In this document: one piece after another, positions 1-8,560 of the stretch
Numbering within the stretch: the first letter of the stretch is position 1
How the letters are laid out: each line of letters starts with the position of its first letter
From: JAJECS01 sp965262745
Lineage (GTDB): Bacteria; Chloroflexota; UBA11872
NCBI GenBank assembly: GCA_965262745.1
Contig: OZ253558.1
Span: 3,100,001-3,164,000, forward strand
DNA: 64,000 bases
Direction of reading: 5' to 3'
Made by a program: the position numbers and the translations under genes
Notes under the pieces: model-generated
Told to the model about the DNA's origin: nothing
The model's input: the letters and a program-made list of their open reading frames with translations, nothing else
The model's database searches: none

Positions 1-636
1 GTCCAACTCAAGGCCCCGACGATGCCGAGCAAGATCCTCAACATTGCCGGGAACTACTACAGCCACCTCGGTGACTCGCCGCCCTTCACCCGACCCCAGC
101 CATTCCTGGCCCCGCCGTCGTCGGTGATCGACCCGGGAGCCGACATCGTCATCCCGGCGGGCAGCGTCAACGTCGACTATGAGGGCGAGATCGCCGTCAT
201 CATCGGCAAGCGAGCGCGCAAGGTCTCGGTGGACGACGCCCCGAACTACATTCTGGGGATCTGTCCAGCCAACGACGTCAGCGAGCGCGATTGGCAAAAC
301 GGCGAGGACAAGGACGTCCAGTGGTGGCGCGCCAAGGGCGGCGACACCTTCTCACCCTTCGGGCCGTGGATCACGACCGGGTTGAACTATCGCGATATCA
401 ACCTCAAGACCCTGGTCAACGGCAAGACGGTGCAGGAGACCAACACCAAGGACGACATGGTGCACGACATCGATACGGCGTTGAGTTTTATCTCGCAGCA
501 CATGACGCTCGAGGCGGGCGATGTCATCTTCTCAGGCACCCCGCAGACCACAACCGCGCTCAAGCCCGGCGACGTGGTCGAGGTGCACGTGGATGGCTGC
601 GGCGTGCTGTCGAATCCGGTCGTGGCGGAAGCCTAG
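1..636 (+). CDS. fumarylacetoacetate hydrolase family protein, 5' partial
   Basis: The frame is open from base 1 (VQLKAPTMPSKIL...) so the start codon lies left of the window; the ATG at 22 is internal. FAH-fold hydrolases/isomerases cleave or isomerise acylpyruvate-type compounds in aromatic or sugar-acid breakdown. The visible 211 residues match the catalytic core: the PSKIL..GNYY entry strand, the metal-binding acidic cluster (DYEGEIAVIIG, then NDVSERD), the KGGDTFSPFGPW loop and the C-terminal GDVIFSGTPQ..ALKPGDVVEV strand. The substrate cannot be told from sequence. It ends in TAG, and the gene that follows faces it. Confidence 0.88.
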   Translation, partial: VQLKAPTMPSKILNIAGNYYSHLGDSPPFTRPQPFLAPPSSVIDPGADIVIPAGSVNVDYEGEIAVIIGKRARKVSVDDAPNYILGICPANDVSERDWQNGEDKDVQWWRAKGGDTFSPFGPWITTGLNYRDINLKTLVNGKTVQETNTKDDMVHDIDTALSFISQHMTLEAGDVIFSGTPQTTTALKPGDVVEVHVDGCGVLSNPVVAEA

Positions 637-670
637 CCCGAGGGAGCGACCTCGGCGGTCGGTGCGACCG

Positions 671-1642
671 CTACCCCATGAACGGGCGTGCGAGCAGGGG
701 GCCGTTGCGATACTTCTCGGTCTTGAAGTCGAGCTCGCGCTCGTCCTCTGGTGTGAGCGTGATTTCTACGGCCCTCGCATTGGCGCGGGCCTGCTCCGCG
801 TTCTTGGCACCGGGCAGCACAACCACGCACGGCTCCCGCAGAAGCCAGGCCAGTGCCACCTGCGCCGGGTGACAGTCATGCCGTTCGGCCACGGCAGTCA
901 GCGTATCGACGATTGGCGACGCAGCTTGAAGGCCGCTGTCCCGAAATCGCGGCGACCAGCGCCGGCCGTCGCCCGGCCGACTGCCGAAGTGGTAGTTCCC
1001 CGTGAGCATTCCCTGGGCCAGCGGGCTGTAGGCCAGCAGTGTCACGTCCAGATCGCGGCACGCGTCGAGCACCCCATTGTTCTCGGGCGCGCGCCGCAGC
1101 AGGCTGTACTCAACCTGATTCGACGCCAGTGGCACGCCGAGGTCCGCCAGGCGGGCGTGCATCCGCCGCATGGCCCGGGCGGTGAAGTTGCTCACCCCAA
1201 CCGCGCGGACGCGACGGTCGCGCACGGCGAGCGACAGCGCCTTGGCAAGCCGCTTCTGCGGAATCAGTCCCATCGGCCAGTGGACTTGATAGAGGTCGAT
1301 CACGTCGACGTCGAGACGCCGCAGGCTACGGTCGATGGCCTGGTTGACCGAGCGCGACCGCCAGCGGCGCGGCGAGGGCCAATACTTGGTCGCCACCACC
1401 GTTCCCCGTGACGCCCGGGCCAGCGGGCCGAGAATCCGTTCCGACTCGCCGCGGCCATAGATCTCCGCCGTGTCGAACAGCGTGCACCCGGCATCGCGCG
1501 CGGCGGCGAAGGCGGCCTCCACGTCGTCGCGCCCGTAGACGCGACCGTATTTCCAATACTTCGTGTCGCCCCACTGCCACGTGCCAACGCCAACCCGCCC
1601 CACGGAAATGCCCGTGGCCCCCAGGCGGCACGATTCACTCAT
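671..1642 (-). CDS. aldo/keto reductase
   Basis: A 323-residue NAD(P)H-dependent oxidoreductase of the AKR (beta/alpha)8-barrel superfamily, reducing aldehydes or ketones in the cytoplasm. The catalytic tetrad is visible as D57 (FDTAEIYG), Y62, K86 (VATKYWP) and H121 (YQVHWP). The cofactor end carries SNQVEYS and a C-terminal LPGAKN..QARANA segment typical of the family. Length is normal. The true substrate is unknown. The gene converges on the FAH-family gene and is followed upstream by an orphan antitoxin gene on the same strand. Confidence 0.9.
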   Translation of the reverse strand: MSESCRLGATGISVGRVGVGTWQWGDTKYWKYGRVYGRDDVEAAFAAARDAGCTLFDTAEIYGRGESERILGPLARASRGTVVATKYWPSPRRWRSRSVNQAIDRSLRRLDVDVIDLYQVHWPMGLIPQKRLAKALSLAVRDRRVRAVGVSNFTARAMRRMHARLADLGVPLASNQVEYSLLRRAPENNGVLDACRDLDVTLLAYSPLAQGMLTGNYHFGSRPGDGRRWSPRFRDSGLQAASPIVDTLTAVAERHDCHPAQVALAWLLREPCVVVLPGAKNAEQARANARAVEITLTPEDERELDFKTEKYRNGPLLARPFMG

Positions 1643-1656
1643 GAGCGCTTCTTGCC

Positions 1657-1911
1657 CTACTCGAGCTCAAGAACTCGGTGGCTGAATGCCGGATCATCGA
1701 ATTCGCGCGGCCACTCCTCCGCATGCCCTTCGATTCCGAGTCGCCGGCGCGCCGCCGTCAGCTTGTCGAAATCGATCCCACCGGTCGTTCGGAAGCGCAC
1801 AAGCTCAACCGCGGGTCCGCCACGCTTGGTGATGACCACGCGCTCACCGCGATGCGCGGCGTCGACGAGCTCCGAGAGACGGGCCTTCGCTTCGCGTAGG
1901 CCAACCTCCAT
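1657..1911 (-). CDS. orphan Phd/YefM-family antitoxin
   Basis: An 84-residue protein beginning MEVGLREAKARLSELVDAA, the classic Phd/YefM dimer and DNA-binding N-terminus, followed by GERVVITKRGGPAVELV. I prefer the ATG at 1911 over the in-frame ATG at 1926 because it places the conserved V-x-x-AK-x-x-L motif at the expected distance from the start. No PIN or RelE toxin is next to it: downstream is the aldo/keto reductase and upstream is a tRNA. It may be a solitary regulator or the remnant of a toxin-antitoxin pair. Confidence 0.8.
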   Translation of the reverse strand: MEVGLREAKARLSELVDAAHRGERVVITKRGGPAVELVRFRTTGGIDFDKLTAARRRLGIEGHAEEWPREFDDPAFSHRVLELE

Positions 1912-2015
1912 GTAACAAGCCTCCATTGGCTAGGCATTCTTCGTCGGTTGTCTGCTTACGTGCCATCGTGTCCGCGACGAAGGCGTAAGCATTGCTGGTG
2001 ACGCGGCAAGCTCGA

Positions 2016-2093
2016 TGGCGACCCCGAGAGGACTCGAACCTCCGACCTTGTGGACCGCAACCACACGCTCTATCCAGACTGAGCTACGGGGTC
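2016..2093 (-). tRNA. tRNA-Arg (anticodon GCG), CCA encoded
   Basis: The minus strand folds as a full cloverleaf. The acceptor stem is GACCCCG/CGGGGTC, the D stem GCTC/GAGC with A20 in the loop, the anticodon stem TGTGG/CCACA around loop TTGCGGT, and the T arm GGAGG-TTCGAGT-CCTCT. G73 is the discriminator and CCA is encoded at 2018-2016. The anticodon GCG reads CGC/CGU arginine codons, and A20 is an arginine identity base. Most bacteria use ACG (deaminated to ICG) for this box, so GCG is unusual. The 5' end overlaps the stop of the upstream protease gene. Confidence 0.9.
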
Positions 2094-2746
2094 GGCGCTG
2101 CAAGTCTATCAACAGAGCGGCGTTCCACCCTATGCGGATCGTCGCTGGCCCAGACGCGATCGGCCATGAGCCCTGCGGCCACGAAGACGGCAAGGTCGGC
2201 GGCCGCGTGCATCACGATGGCCGGAACGATCGACCCGAACTGCGCCGTCATGATGCCGAACATCGCCCCGCCCAGGGTCCCGAGGACGAGGAAAGAGACG
2301 GGGAACCGCGCGAGGACGTGATGCACGCCGAACACGACCGAGGTGATCGCGATCGCCCAGGGCATGCCTACGAGATTGGCCAGCCCGAACAGCGCGGCGC
2401 CGCGGAAGAACAGCTCTTCGGCGACGGGATTTAGCACGACGAAGAAGGGAAGCTCCAGCGCCAACGCGGACCGGTCGGGGGCGGCCCGGGGCCGCCACAG
2501 CCAACGGCGGTAGGCGAGCGACACCAGTCCGGCGCCGACGGCCAGGAGTAGGGTCAGCAGCCAATCGCGCAGGCTCAGATCCAGCCGCAAACCGATGGCG
2601 GACGGGTCGATGTCCGCCACGGCGATCCAGATCAGGGGCGCCGCGATGAGCAACACGATGCGCGTTGGGATGTCCCAGCGCATCCAGGCCCAGGAATCGC
2701 GCCAGCCGCGCCGCACGATGATGGGTCCGCCGGTCGCAGAGTTCAT
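2084..2746 (-). CDS. CPBP-family intramembrane metalloprotease (CAAX/Abi-like)
   Basis: A 220-residue multi-pass membrane protein with the three CPBP glutamate/histidine motifs: EELFFRG after the second helix group, FGVHHVL, and MHAAADLAVF near the C-terminus. The family includes CAAX-type prenyl proteases and bacteriocin-immunity or Abi proteins; the bacterial substrate here is unknown. The frame stays open for 209 codons upstream, but that extension is Arg/Pro-rich antisense to rfbB, so I start at the ATG at 2746. The TAG stop (2084-2086) falls inside the tRNA-Arg gene at its positions 8-10. Confidence 0.85.
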   Translation of the reverse strand: MNSATGGPIIVRRGWRDSWAWMRWDIPTRIVLLIAAPLIWIAVADIDPSAIGLRLDLSLRDWLLTLLLAVGAGLVSLAYRRWLWRPRAAPDRSALALELPFFVVLNPVAEELFFRGAALFGLANLVGMPWAIAITSVVFGVHHVLARFPVSFLVLGTLGGAMFGIMTAQFGSIVPAIVMHAAADLAVFVAAGLMADRVWASDDPHRVERRSVDRLAAPTP

Positions 2747-2853
2747 CGGCCGCTCAACTCCATCACGGCTGTCCTCCCCCCAACCGGTACATCTTGCCAG
2801 CGGGACGATGCGCAAACGCCGTGGCCGTGCGACGCCCCCGCACGCCGGACCGG

Positions 2854-3879
2854 CTAGGGTCGGTAGGCTTCCGACGCGGCCAGCCGCTCGCCGTACAGGC
2901 GCTCGTAGTACTGCTGGAACTCGCCGGACACGATTGGTCCCCACCAATCGCGGTGCGCAACGTACCAGTCGACCGTGCGGTCGAGGGCCGATTCGAAATC
3001 GTGCGCGGGCTGCCAGCCAAGCTCGGCCAGCCGTGAGGCGTCCATGATGTAGTCCCAATCGTGGCCCGGCCGGTCCTCGACGAACCGGATCAGCGTCTCG
3101 GGCCGGTCCAGGCGCTCGAGAATCGCCCGCGCCACGGTGAGGTTGTCCCGATTGTTGCCGGCCGCCACGTTGTAGACCGTACCCAGCTCGCCCTGTTCCA
3201 GCACGGCAAGGACGGCGCGGCAATGGTCGTCCACGTGCAGCCGGTCCCGGCGTTGCTCGCCCCGGCCATAGATCGGCAGTGGCTGGTTGCGGAGGGCGTT
3301 GATGGTGAACAGCGGTACGGCCTTCTCGGGGTGTTGCCAACCGCCGATCGTATTGGCTCCGCGCGTGATGCACACCGGCAGGCCGTAGGTGGCGTGGAGC
3401 GCCAGGACTTGCAGGTCGCCGCCGGCCTTGCTGGCGGAATAGGGGCTACGTGGACGCAGCAAATCGTCCTCGTGAAATGCTTCGCCGTGGCTCTCGCCAT
3501 ACACCTCGTCGGTGCTCACGTGCACGATCCGCTCGACGCCCGCATCGCCGGCCGCGCTCATGAGCACGAAGGTCCCGGTGACGTTCGTGCGCAGGAAGGC
3601 CTGCGCGTCCTGCAAGGATCGGTCGACGTGGGTCTCGGCCGCGAAGTTCACCAGCCAGCGCGCGCCTGTGAGGGCCGACGCCGCGGCTTGCGGGTCGGCA
3701 ATGTCGCCGGTGATGAACTCGACGTCCATGCCGGCCAGTCGTGTGCGATCGCCCGCGTAGGTGAGCTTGTCAAGGATGCGCAGCCGCCACTCCGGACGGG
3801 CCGCGGCGACAAAGTGCGCAAAGTTCGCGCCAATGAAACCCGCGCCGCCGGCAATGACCAGGATTGGACCGTCAGGCAT
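2854..3879 (-). CDS. rfbB: dTDP-glucose 4,6-dehydratase
   Basis: A 341-residue extended short-chain dehydrogenase that converts dTDP-glucose to dTDP-4-keto-6-deoxyglucose for deoxysugar and surface polysaccharide synthesis. The NAD-binding GGAGFIGANF motif opens the protein (residues 11-20). The active-site region has STDEVYGES followed by YSASKAGG (catalytic Tyr-xxx-Lys), and the D-E pair after Thr is specific to RmlB-type dehydratases. No other rml gene is adjacent, so it is either part of a dispersed pathway or a close NDP-sugar dehydratase paralogue. The ATG at 3879 puts the Rossmann strand at the N-terminus. Confidence 0.88.
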   Translation of the reverse strand: MPDGPILVIAGGAGFIGANFAHFVAAARPEWRLRILDKLTYAGDRTRLAGMDVEFITGDIADPQAAASALTGARWLVNFAAETHVDRSLQDAQAFLRTNVTGTFVLMSAAGDAGVERIVHVSTDEVYGESHGEAFHEDDLLRPRSPYSASKAGGDLQVLALHATYGLPVCITRGANTIGGWQHPEKAVPLFTINALRNQPLPIYGRGEQRRDRLHVDDHCRAVLAVLEQGELGTVYNVAAGNNRDNLTVARAILERLDRPETLIRFVEDRPGHDWDYIMDASRLAELGWQPAHDFESALDRTVDWYVAHRDWWGPIVSGEFQQYYERLYGERLAASEAYRP

Positions 3880-3917
3880 GCGGCATTCTAGCGGTGACGG
3901 CTGGCGAGGCCGTTTGG

Positions 3918-3942
3918 TAGGGGCGCCCCTCGTGGGCGCCCT
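3918..3942. repeat. REP-like palindromic intergenic repeat, copy 1
   Basis: GTAGGGGCGCCCCTCGTGGG followed by CGCCC, in the gap between rfbB and the nucleoside phosphorylase gene. The GGGCGCCC arms can pair across CTCGT. Near-identical copies lie at 12044 and 12817. Confidence 0.75.
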
Positions 3943-3993
3943 CCGTGGACTGCTAGGCTCGATTCCCGCCTGCGCCGCCCCACCCACGCCCAC

Positions 3994-4791
3994 ATGCCAT
4001 CAACGTCGCCCTTCGACTGGCTTGACGCGTTCGGCGATGACGAGCCGGTGATCGATCCCGGCCAGCACATGCGCGAGATGGCTGAGCGCTCCGGCGAGGC
4101 TGAGAGCCCCGCTGGCGCCCCGCTGGTCCTCGCCTCGTTTATGCCGCCGACAATTGAAATTCTTGCGGACGCTCTTGGGGCGCATCCAACGTGGCGCTCT
4201 GGCGTGCGCCTCGGCGCGCTCGATGGGACGCCGGCGGCAGTCGCCAAGTTATCCCCCGGGGCGTCGTGGACGGTCATGACGCTCGAGGAACTGATCGCGG
4301 GCGGTGCGCGCACGATCCTCATCGGCGGCGCGGTCGGCAGCTTGCAGCCGCATGTGCTCATCGGTCACCACGTCGTGCCCACCGGCGCGCGGCGCGAGGA
4401 GGGCACCTCGTACCACTACGCCGGGCCGGACCATGCAGCCACTGCGTCCGGGGCGGCCACGCAGGCGCTGCTGGAAGCCGCGGGCGCGGGCTCGCGGCCC
4501 GTGCATCAGGGCCGCGTCTGGACCACCGATGCGCCTTACCGTGAGTTTCGCGGCAAGGTCGTGCGCTATGCCGCCGAGGGCGATTTGGGCGTCGAAATGG
4601 AGACGTCGGCGGTTATGACCGTTGCCGCCGTGCGGGGCGTCGACGTCGGGCTCATCCTCACCGTCAGCGATCACGTGTTCGATCCCGGCTGGGGCAACAT
4701 CTTCGGCACGGACGAGTACCGCGCCAATTGTGCGGACCTCGCGCAGGTCATGCTCGCGGCCGCCCGCAAGCTCATCGCCGCCGGCGCGTAG
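3994..4791 (+). CDS. nucleoside phosphorylase (PNP/UDP family)
   Basis: A 265-residue member of the PNP/uridine phosphorylase superfamily, which splits nucleosides with phosphate to a free base and (deoxy)ribose-1-phosphate. Visible are the GGARTILIGGAVGSL strand, the TTDAPYRE loop and the VEMETSAVMTVAAVRG motif, whose Met-Glu binds the ribose, plus a C-terminal SDHVFDPGW segment. The N-terminal ~50 residues are more divergent than in classical uridine phosphorylase, so base preference cannot be assigned. It is followed after a short gap by an aldolase-family gene on the same strand. Confidence 0.85.
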   Translation: MPSTSPFDWLDAFGDDEPVIDPGQHMREMAERSGEAESPAGAPLVLASFMPPTIEILADALGAHPTWRSGVRLGALDGTPAAVAKLSPGASWTVMTLEELIAGGARTILIGGAVGSLQPHVLIGHHVVPTGARREEGTSYHYAGPDHAATASGAATQALLEAAGAGSRPVHQGRVWTTDAPYREFRGKVVRYAAEGDLGVEMETSAVMTVAAVRGVDVGLILTVSDHVFDPGWGNIFGTDEYRANCADLAQVMLAAARKLIAAGA

Positions 4792-4830
4792 GATGGTGGC
4801 GCAGAAGGCCGTTGGGTGAAAGGGGAGCGC

Positions 4831-5721
4831 GTGGCCCGCGTCAACCGTTGCATTGAGCTGCTCGAATCCGGCCAGCCGATCTACATGGTTGGCGTGCCTG
4901 AGCTGAGCTACGCCGCCGGCCGCGAGCAGGCGGGCACCTGGGCCGACTACCTCACCGTTGAATTCGAGCACTATCCGCTTGACGTAGTCGGGCTTGCCGC
5001 CTTCATGCGCGGCTTGCGCAATGCCGGGCCGACGCGCAGCGGCCACCCGACGCCGACGGTCATCTGCACGCTCCCGGCCCATGGATCATCTGTCGCCGAG
5101 ATTCACGCCAACGCCTGGCAGATTCGGCACATCCTCGCTGCGGGCGTTCATGGGCTGCTGCTGTGCCACGCTCGCGACCCGGCGGCCGTGCGCGCCTTCG
5201 TTGAGGCCTGCCGCTATCCGTTTCAGACCATCGGTGTTGGGCCGGGCCTGGGCGAGGGAACGCGCGGAGCGGGCGGACAGGCCGTCGCGGCCGAGATATG
5301 GGGACTCGACCCGGAGGCATATCTCCGCGTCGCCGATCCCTGGCCACTCAACCCGCGCGGGGAGCTGATGCTCGGGCTCAAAATCGAGGATCGCCACGCT
5401 GTCCAGCGAGCCCGCGAGACCACGGCCGTGCCGGGCATCGCCTTTGCTGAGTGGGGGCCGGGCGACATGGCCATGTCCTTCGGCCATGCATCGCGACACG
5501 ACCCGCCGTATCCCCCGGAGATGGACGAGGCCCGCGACGCGGTGCGCGCCGCCTGCGCCGCCGCGCGGCTTCCGTTCCTCTGCAGCTGGGCGGACCCGGC
5601 CATGATGGTCGAGGAGCAAGTGCGGCATCTGATCGACGAGGTAGGCACTGCGATCATCGGCGGCGGCGAGGCCCATGCCGAATTTGGACGCCGCTACACC
5701 AAGCGCGTCATGGCGGTGTAG
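4831..5721 (+). CDS. HpcH/HpaI aldolase-family protein
   Basis: About 296 residues with the HpcH/HpaI/citrate-lyase-beta TIM-barrel pattern: LTVEFEHYPLD near the N-terminus, HILAAGVHGLLLCHARD, GLKIEDRHAV carrying the metal-binding Glu, and IAFAEWGPGDMAMSFG. Such enzymes cleave 4-hydroxy-2-oxo acids by a metal-dependent class II aldol mechanism. An in-frame GTG at 4816 is possible, but AGGGGAG at 4821-4827 sits just before the GTG at 4831, which I therefore prefer. The region around residues 150-170 is Gly-rich and unusual. The exact substrate is unknown. Confidence 0.8.
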   Translation: MARVNRCIELLESGQPIYMVGVPELSYAAGREQAGTWADYLTVEFEHYPLDVVGLAAFMRGLRNAGPTRSGHPTPTVICTLPAHGSSVAEIHANAWQIRHILAAGVHGLLLCHARDPAAVRAFVEACRYPFQTIGVGPGLGEGTRGAGGQAVAAEIWGLDPEAYLRVADPWPLNPRGELMLGLKIEDRHAVQRARETTAVPGIAFAEWGPGDMAMSFGHASRHDPPYPPEMDEARDAVRAACAAARLPFLCSWADPAMMVEEQVRHLIDEVGTAIIGGGEAHAEFGRRYTKRVMAV

Positions 5722-5880
5722 GTCGAGGTCGATTTGAACCGCCGCTGCGCTTGCCCAACTGCGGGAATTGTCTTGGACGCAGGGCGTACCGCGCTGATGA
5801 TGGTGGAGGAACACCAATCGCTGGACCCATGATGCGGATGCAATTGCCGGCGTCCGGGGCACGCGGATGTATGGAGCACG

Positions 5881-6456
5881 ATGGCTGATCAGGTGAGACT
5901 GGCCGGCATTGCCGGGAGCTTGCGCCGCGGCTCGTACAACGCTGCGCTGCTGCGGGAAGCGCAAGCCCTGGCCCCGCCCGATTCCCGCATCGATGTCGTG
6001 GACCTGGCCCCGCTGCCGCTCTACAACCGCGACCTCGAGGACGACGGATTCCCGGCGCCGGTGGAGGAGTTCCGCCAAGCCATCGCCGCTGCCGATGGTC
6101 TCTTGATCGCGACGCCGGAGTACAACTACTCCATCCCCGGCGTCCTCAAGAACGCCATCGACTGGGCGTCGCGGCCGCCCGACTCGCCGCTGGACGGCAA
6201 GCCCACGGCCATCATGGGCGCGGGCGGGCGGTTCGGCACGGTGCGGGCGCAGATGCACCTGCGCGAGATCGCGCTCCACAACAGCATGCGCGTGATGATC
6301 GACCCCGAGGTATTCGTCGCCGGGGCCTGGCGGGCCTTCGACGATGAGGGTCGGCTTACCGACGAGCGCCTGCGCGAGCAAGTCCGGCAGCTCATGGCGG
6401 CCTTTCGGGAGTTTGTCCGCTACGCACCCGGCGATCCCACGCTGCGCTGGGCCTGA
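5881..6456 (+). CDS. NADPH-dependent FMN reductase
   Basis: A 191-residue flavodoxin-like reductase of the SsuE/ChrR/ArsH type that uses NAD(P)H to reduce FMN, quinones or chromate. The phosphate-binding loop GSLRRGSYNAALL is at residues ~11-23 and the second flavin loop TPEYNYSIPGVLKNAIDW at ~80-97; both are diagnostic. It stands alone between a 160-bp gap and the isocitrate dehydrogenase gene. Confidence 0.92.
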   Translation: MADQVRLAGIAGSLRRGSYNAALLREAQALAPPDSRIDVVDLAPLPLYNRDLEDDGFPAPVEEFRQAIAAADGLLIATPEYNYSIPGVLKNAIDWASRPPDSPLDGKPTAIMGAGGRFGTVRAQMHLREIALHNSMRVMIDPEVFVAGAWRAFDDEGRLTDERLREQVRQLMAAFREFVRYAPGDPTLRWA

Positions 6457-6572
6457 GCGCGACGCAGCGAATCCGTGCGGGATAGGCGGCGCCGCCGCGG
6501 CCCATGGCGCGACCGCCCGGCACCGGGGATGGCGATATGCTGGGCACTTGTGCCCAAGACAGGAGACCGCGC

Positions 6573-8024
6573 ATGACGGCGACGATCCCGATCACGGTGG
6601 CTTATGGCGACGGCATCGGCCCGGAGGTCATGTCGGCGGTCGTGCAGGTGCTCCATGCCGCCGGGGCGCGCATCGAGCCCGAAGTCATCGAGATCGGCGA
6701 GAAGGTCTACCGGCGCGGCATATCCGCGGGCATCGACGAGGCCGCGTGGGAGTCCATTCGACGCACGCGCGTCTTCCTCAAGGCGCCCATCACCACGCCC
6801 CAGGGCGGAGGCTTCAAGAGCCTCAACGTGACGACGCGCGTGGCCCTGGGCCTGTTTGCCAACGTGCGCCCGGCCATTGCCTATCACCCTTACGTGCCGA
6901 CCAAGCACCCGGGCATGGACCTCGTGATCATTCGCGAGAACGAAGAGGACCTGTACGCCGGCATCGAGCATCGCCAGAGCGCGGATGTGATGCAGTCGCT
7001 CAAGCTGATCTCGCGGCCCGGCAGCGAGCGAATCGTCCGCTATGCGTTTGACTACGCCGTGCGCAACAACCGCTCCAAGGTCACCTGCTTCACCAAAGAC
7101 AACATCATGAAGCTGTCGGACGGGCTCTTTCACACCGTGTTCGACGAAGTGTCTGCCGAGTATCCGGACATCGAGGCCGAGCACTGGATCGTGGACATCG
7201 GCGCGGCGAAGCTGGCCGACACCCCGGAGAACTTCGATGTCGTGGTGCTGCCCAATCTCTATGGCGACATTCTGTCCGACGTGGCGGCACAGATCGCGGG
7301 TTCGGTCGGCCTGGCGGGGGCCGCCAACATCGGCCAGGATGCGGCCATGTTCGAGGCCATCCATGGCTCCGCACCGCGGCGCGCGGGCCAGAATCTGGCC
7401 AATCCGTCGGGTCTGATGAACGCCGCCGTGCTCATGCTTGTGCATCTCAACCAGCCGGATGTCGCGCAATCGATCCAGAACGCCTGGCTCCGCACGCTCG
7501 AGGATGGCGTGCACACCTACGACGTCTTTGACTCCTCCACAAGCACCGTCAAGGTCGGGACCAAAGAGTTTGGCGAGGCTGTGGTCGAGCGGCTCGGGCA
7601 GGAGCCCCAGCATCTGCAGCCGGTGCGCTACACCTCCGCGCCCGCCAGCGATCCGCGGGTGTGGCAGGCACGCCCGCGTCCACGCGTAGCCAAGACCACC
7701 GTCGGCGTGGACGTGTTCATCGACTGGGCTGATGGATCGGGCCAGGCACTGGCCGAGCGGTTAACTCCACTGGCGGACGACGGTCTCGAGCTCCAGATGA
7801 TCAGCAACCGCGGTGTCAAGGTGTGGCCTGACGGCTTTGGAGAGGGCTACACCGTGGATCATTGGCGCTGCCGGTTCATAGCGGACGACGGCGAAACAGT
7901 CGCGCACGCGGCGATTGCTGAGCTTCTGGGACGCATTGCCGCGACGGGGCTGGACTTCATCAAAACCGAGCACTTGTGTACGTTTGACGGCGCGCCCGCG
8001 TTTTCGCTGGCGCAAGGCGAGTGA
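6573..8024 (+). CDS. icd: NADP-type isocitrate dehydrogenase (long, Thermus-like form)
   Basis: A 483-residue decarboxylating dehydrogenase of the isocitrate/isopropylmalate family that makes 2-oxoglutarate in the TCA cycle. It shows AYGDGIGPEVM at the N-terminus, IIRENEEDLYAGIEH in the substrate loop, LPNLYGDILSDVAAQIAG and the cofactor-site stretch IHGSAPRRAGQNLANPSG. A C-terminal domain of ~130 residues beyond the usual ~350 matches the longer Thermus-type enzymes. The ATG at 6573 is preceded by AGGAG at 6561-6565, which decides the start over the upstream open frame at 6504. purE begins 7 bp after its stop. Confidence 0.9.
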   Translation: MTATIPITVAYGDGIGPEVMSAVVQVLHAAGARIEPEVIEIGEKVYRRGISAGIDEAAWESIRRTRVFLKAPITTPQGGGFKSLNVTTRVALGLFANVRPAIAYHPYVPTKHPGMDLVIIRENEEDLYAGIEHRQSADVMQSLKLISRPGSERIVRYAFDYAVRNNRSKVTCFTKDNIMKLSDGLFHTVFDEVSAEYPDIEAEHWIVDIGAAKLADTPENFDVVVLPNLYGDILSDVAAQIAGSVGLAGAANIGQDAAMFEAIHGSAPRRAGQNLANPSGLMNAAVLMLVHLNQPDVAQSIQNAWLRTLEDGVHTYDVFDSSTSTVKVGTKEFGEAVVERLGQEPQHLQPVRYTSAPASDPRVWQARPRPRVAKTTVGVDVFIDWADGSGQALAERLTPLADDGLELQMISNRGVKVWPDGFGEGYTVDHWRCRFIADDGETVAHAAIAELLGRIAATGLDFIKTEHLCTFDGAPAFSLAQGE

Positions 8025-8031
8025 GTGGTTC

Positions 8032-8529
8032 ATGAGCAAACAGTCGTCTGAGCCGCAGGTCGGCATCCTGATGGGCAGCGCCTCCGACTGGGGCACGATG
8101 AAGTCTGCCGCCGACACTCTCGAGGAGCTGGGCATCGCGCACGAGGCGCGGGTGCTCTCGGCCCATCGCACGCCCGCAGAGACGGCGGAATACGCCAGCA
8201 CGGCTGAGGCGCGCGGTCTGGGAGTGATCATTGCCGCCGCCGGCGGCGCGGCGCATCTGGCCGGCGTCGTGGCCGCGCACACGCTGCTGCCGGTGATCGG
8301 CGTCCCCATGCAAGCGTGGTCGCTGGACGGGCTCGACTCGCTGCTCTCGACGGTGCAGATGCCGCGGGGCATCCCGGTCGCCACCGTCGCGATCGGCAAG
8401 GCCGGAGCGGTGAACGCCGCGATCCTGGCTACGCAGATTCTCGCCACGGCTGATCCATCGCTGCGCCAGACGCTCCGCCAGCGGCGTGAGGCGCAAGCGG
8501 CGGAGATCCTGCGTGAGACGCTAACCTGA
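8032..8529 (+). CDS. purE: N5-carboxyaminoimidazole ribonucleotide mutase
   Basis: A 165-residue PurE that rearranges N5-CAIR to CAIR in purine synthesis. The signature is complete: VGILMGSASDWGTM, then VLSAHRTPAETAEYA with the catalytic His, then IIAAAGGAAHLAGVVAAHT. The C-terminal LLSTVQMPRGIPVATVAIGKAGAVNAAILA is equally typical. It follows icd by 7 bp and may be co-transcribed. No purK is adjacent. Confidence 0.95.
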   Translation: MSKQSSEPQVGILMGSASDWGTMKSAADTLEELGIAHEARVLSAHRTPAETAEYASTAEARGLGVIIAAAGGAAHLAGVVAAHTLLPVIGVPMQAWSLDGLDSLLSTVQMPRGIPVATVAIGKAGAVNAAILATQILATADPSLRQTLRQRREAQAAEILRETLT

Positions 8530-8560
8530 TCGATATGCCTCCCTCCTGGAATGCCGCCCG

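Noticed and set aside
2747..3373. N-terminal extension of the CPBP protease
   Set aside because: The extra 209 codons are low-complexity Arg/Pro sequence antisense to rfbB; the membrane protein begins naturally at 2746.
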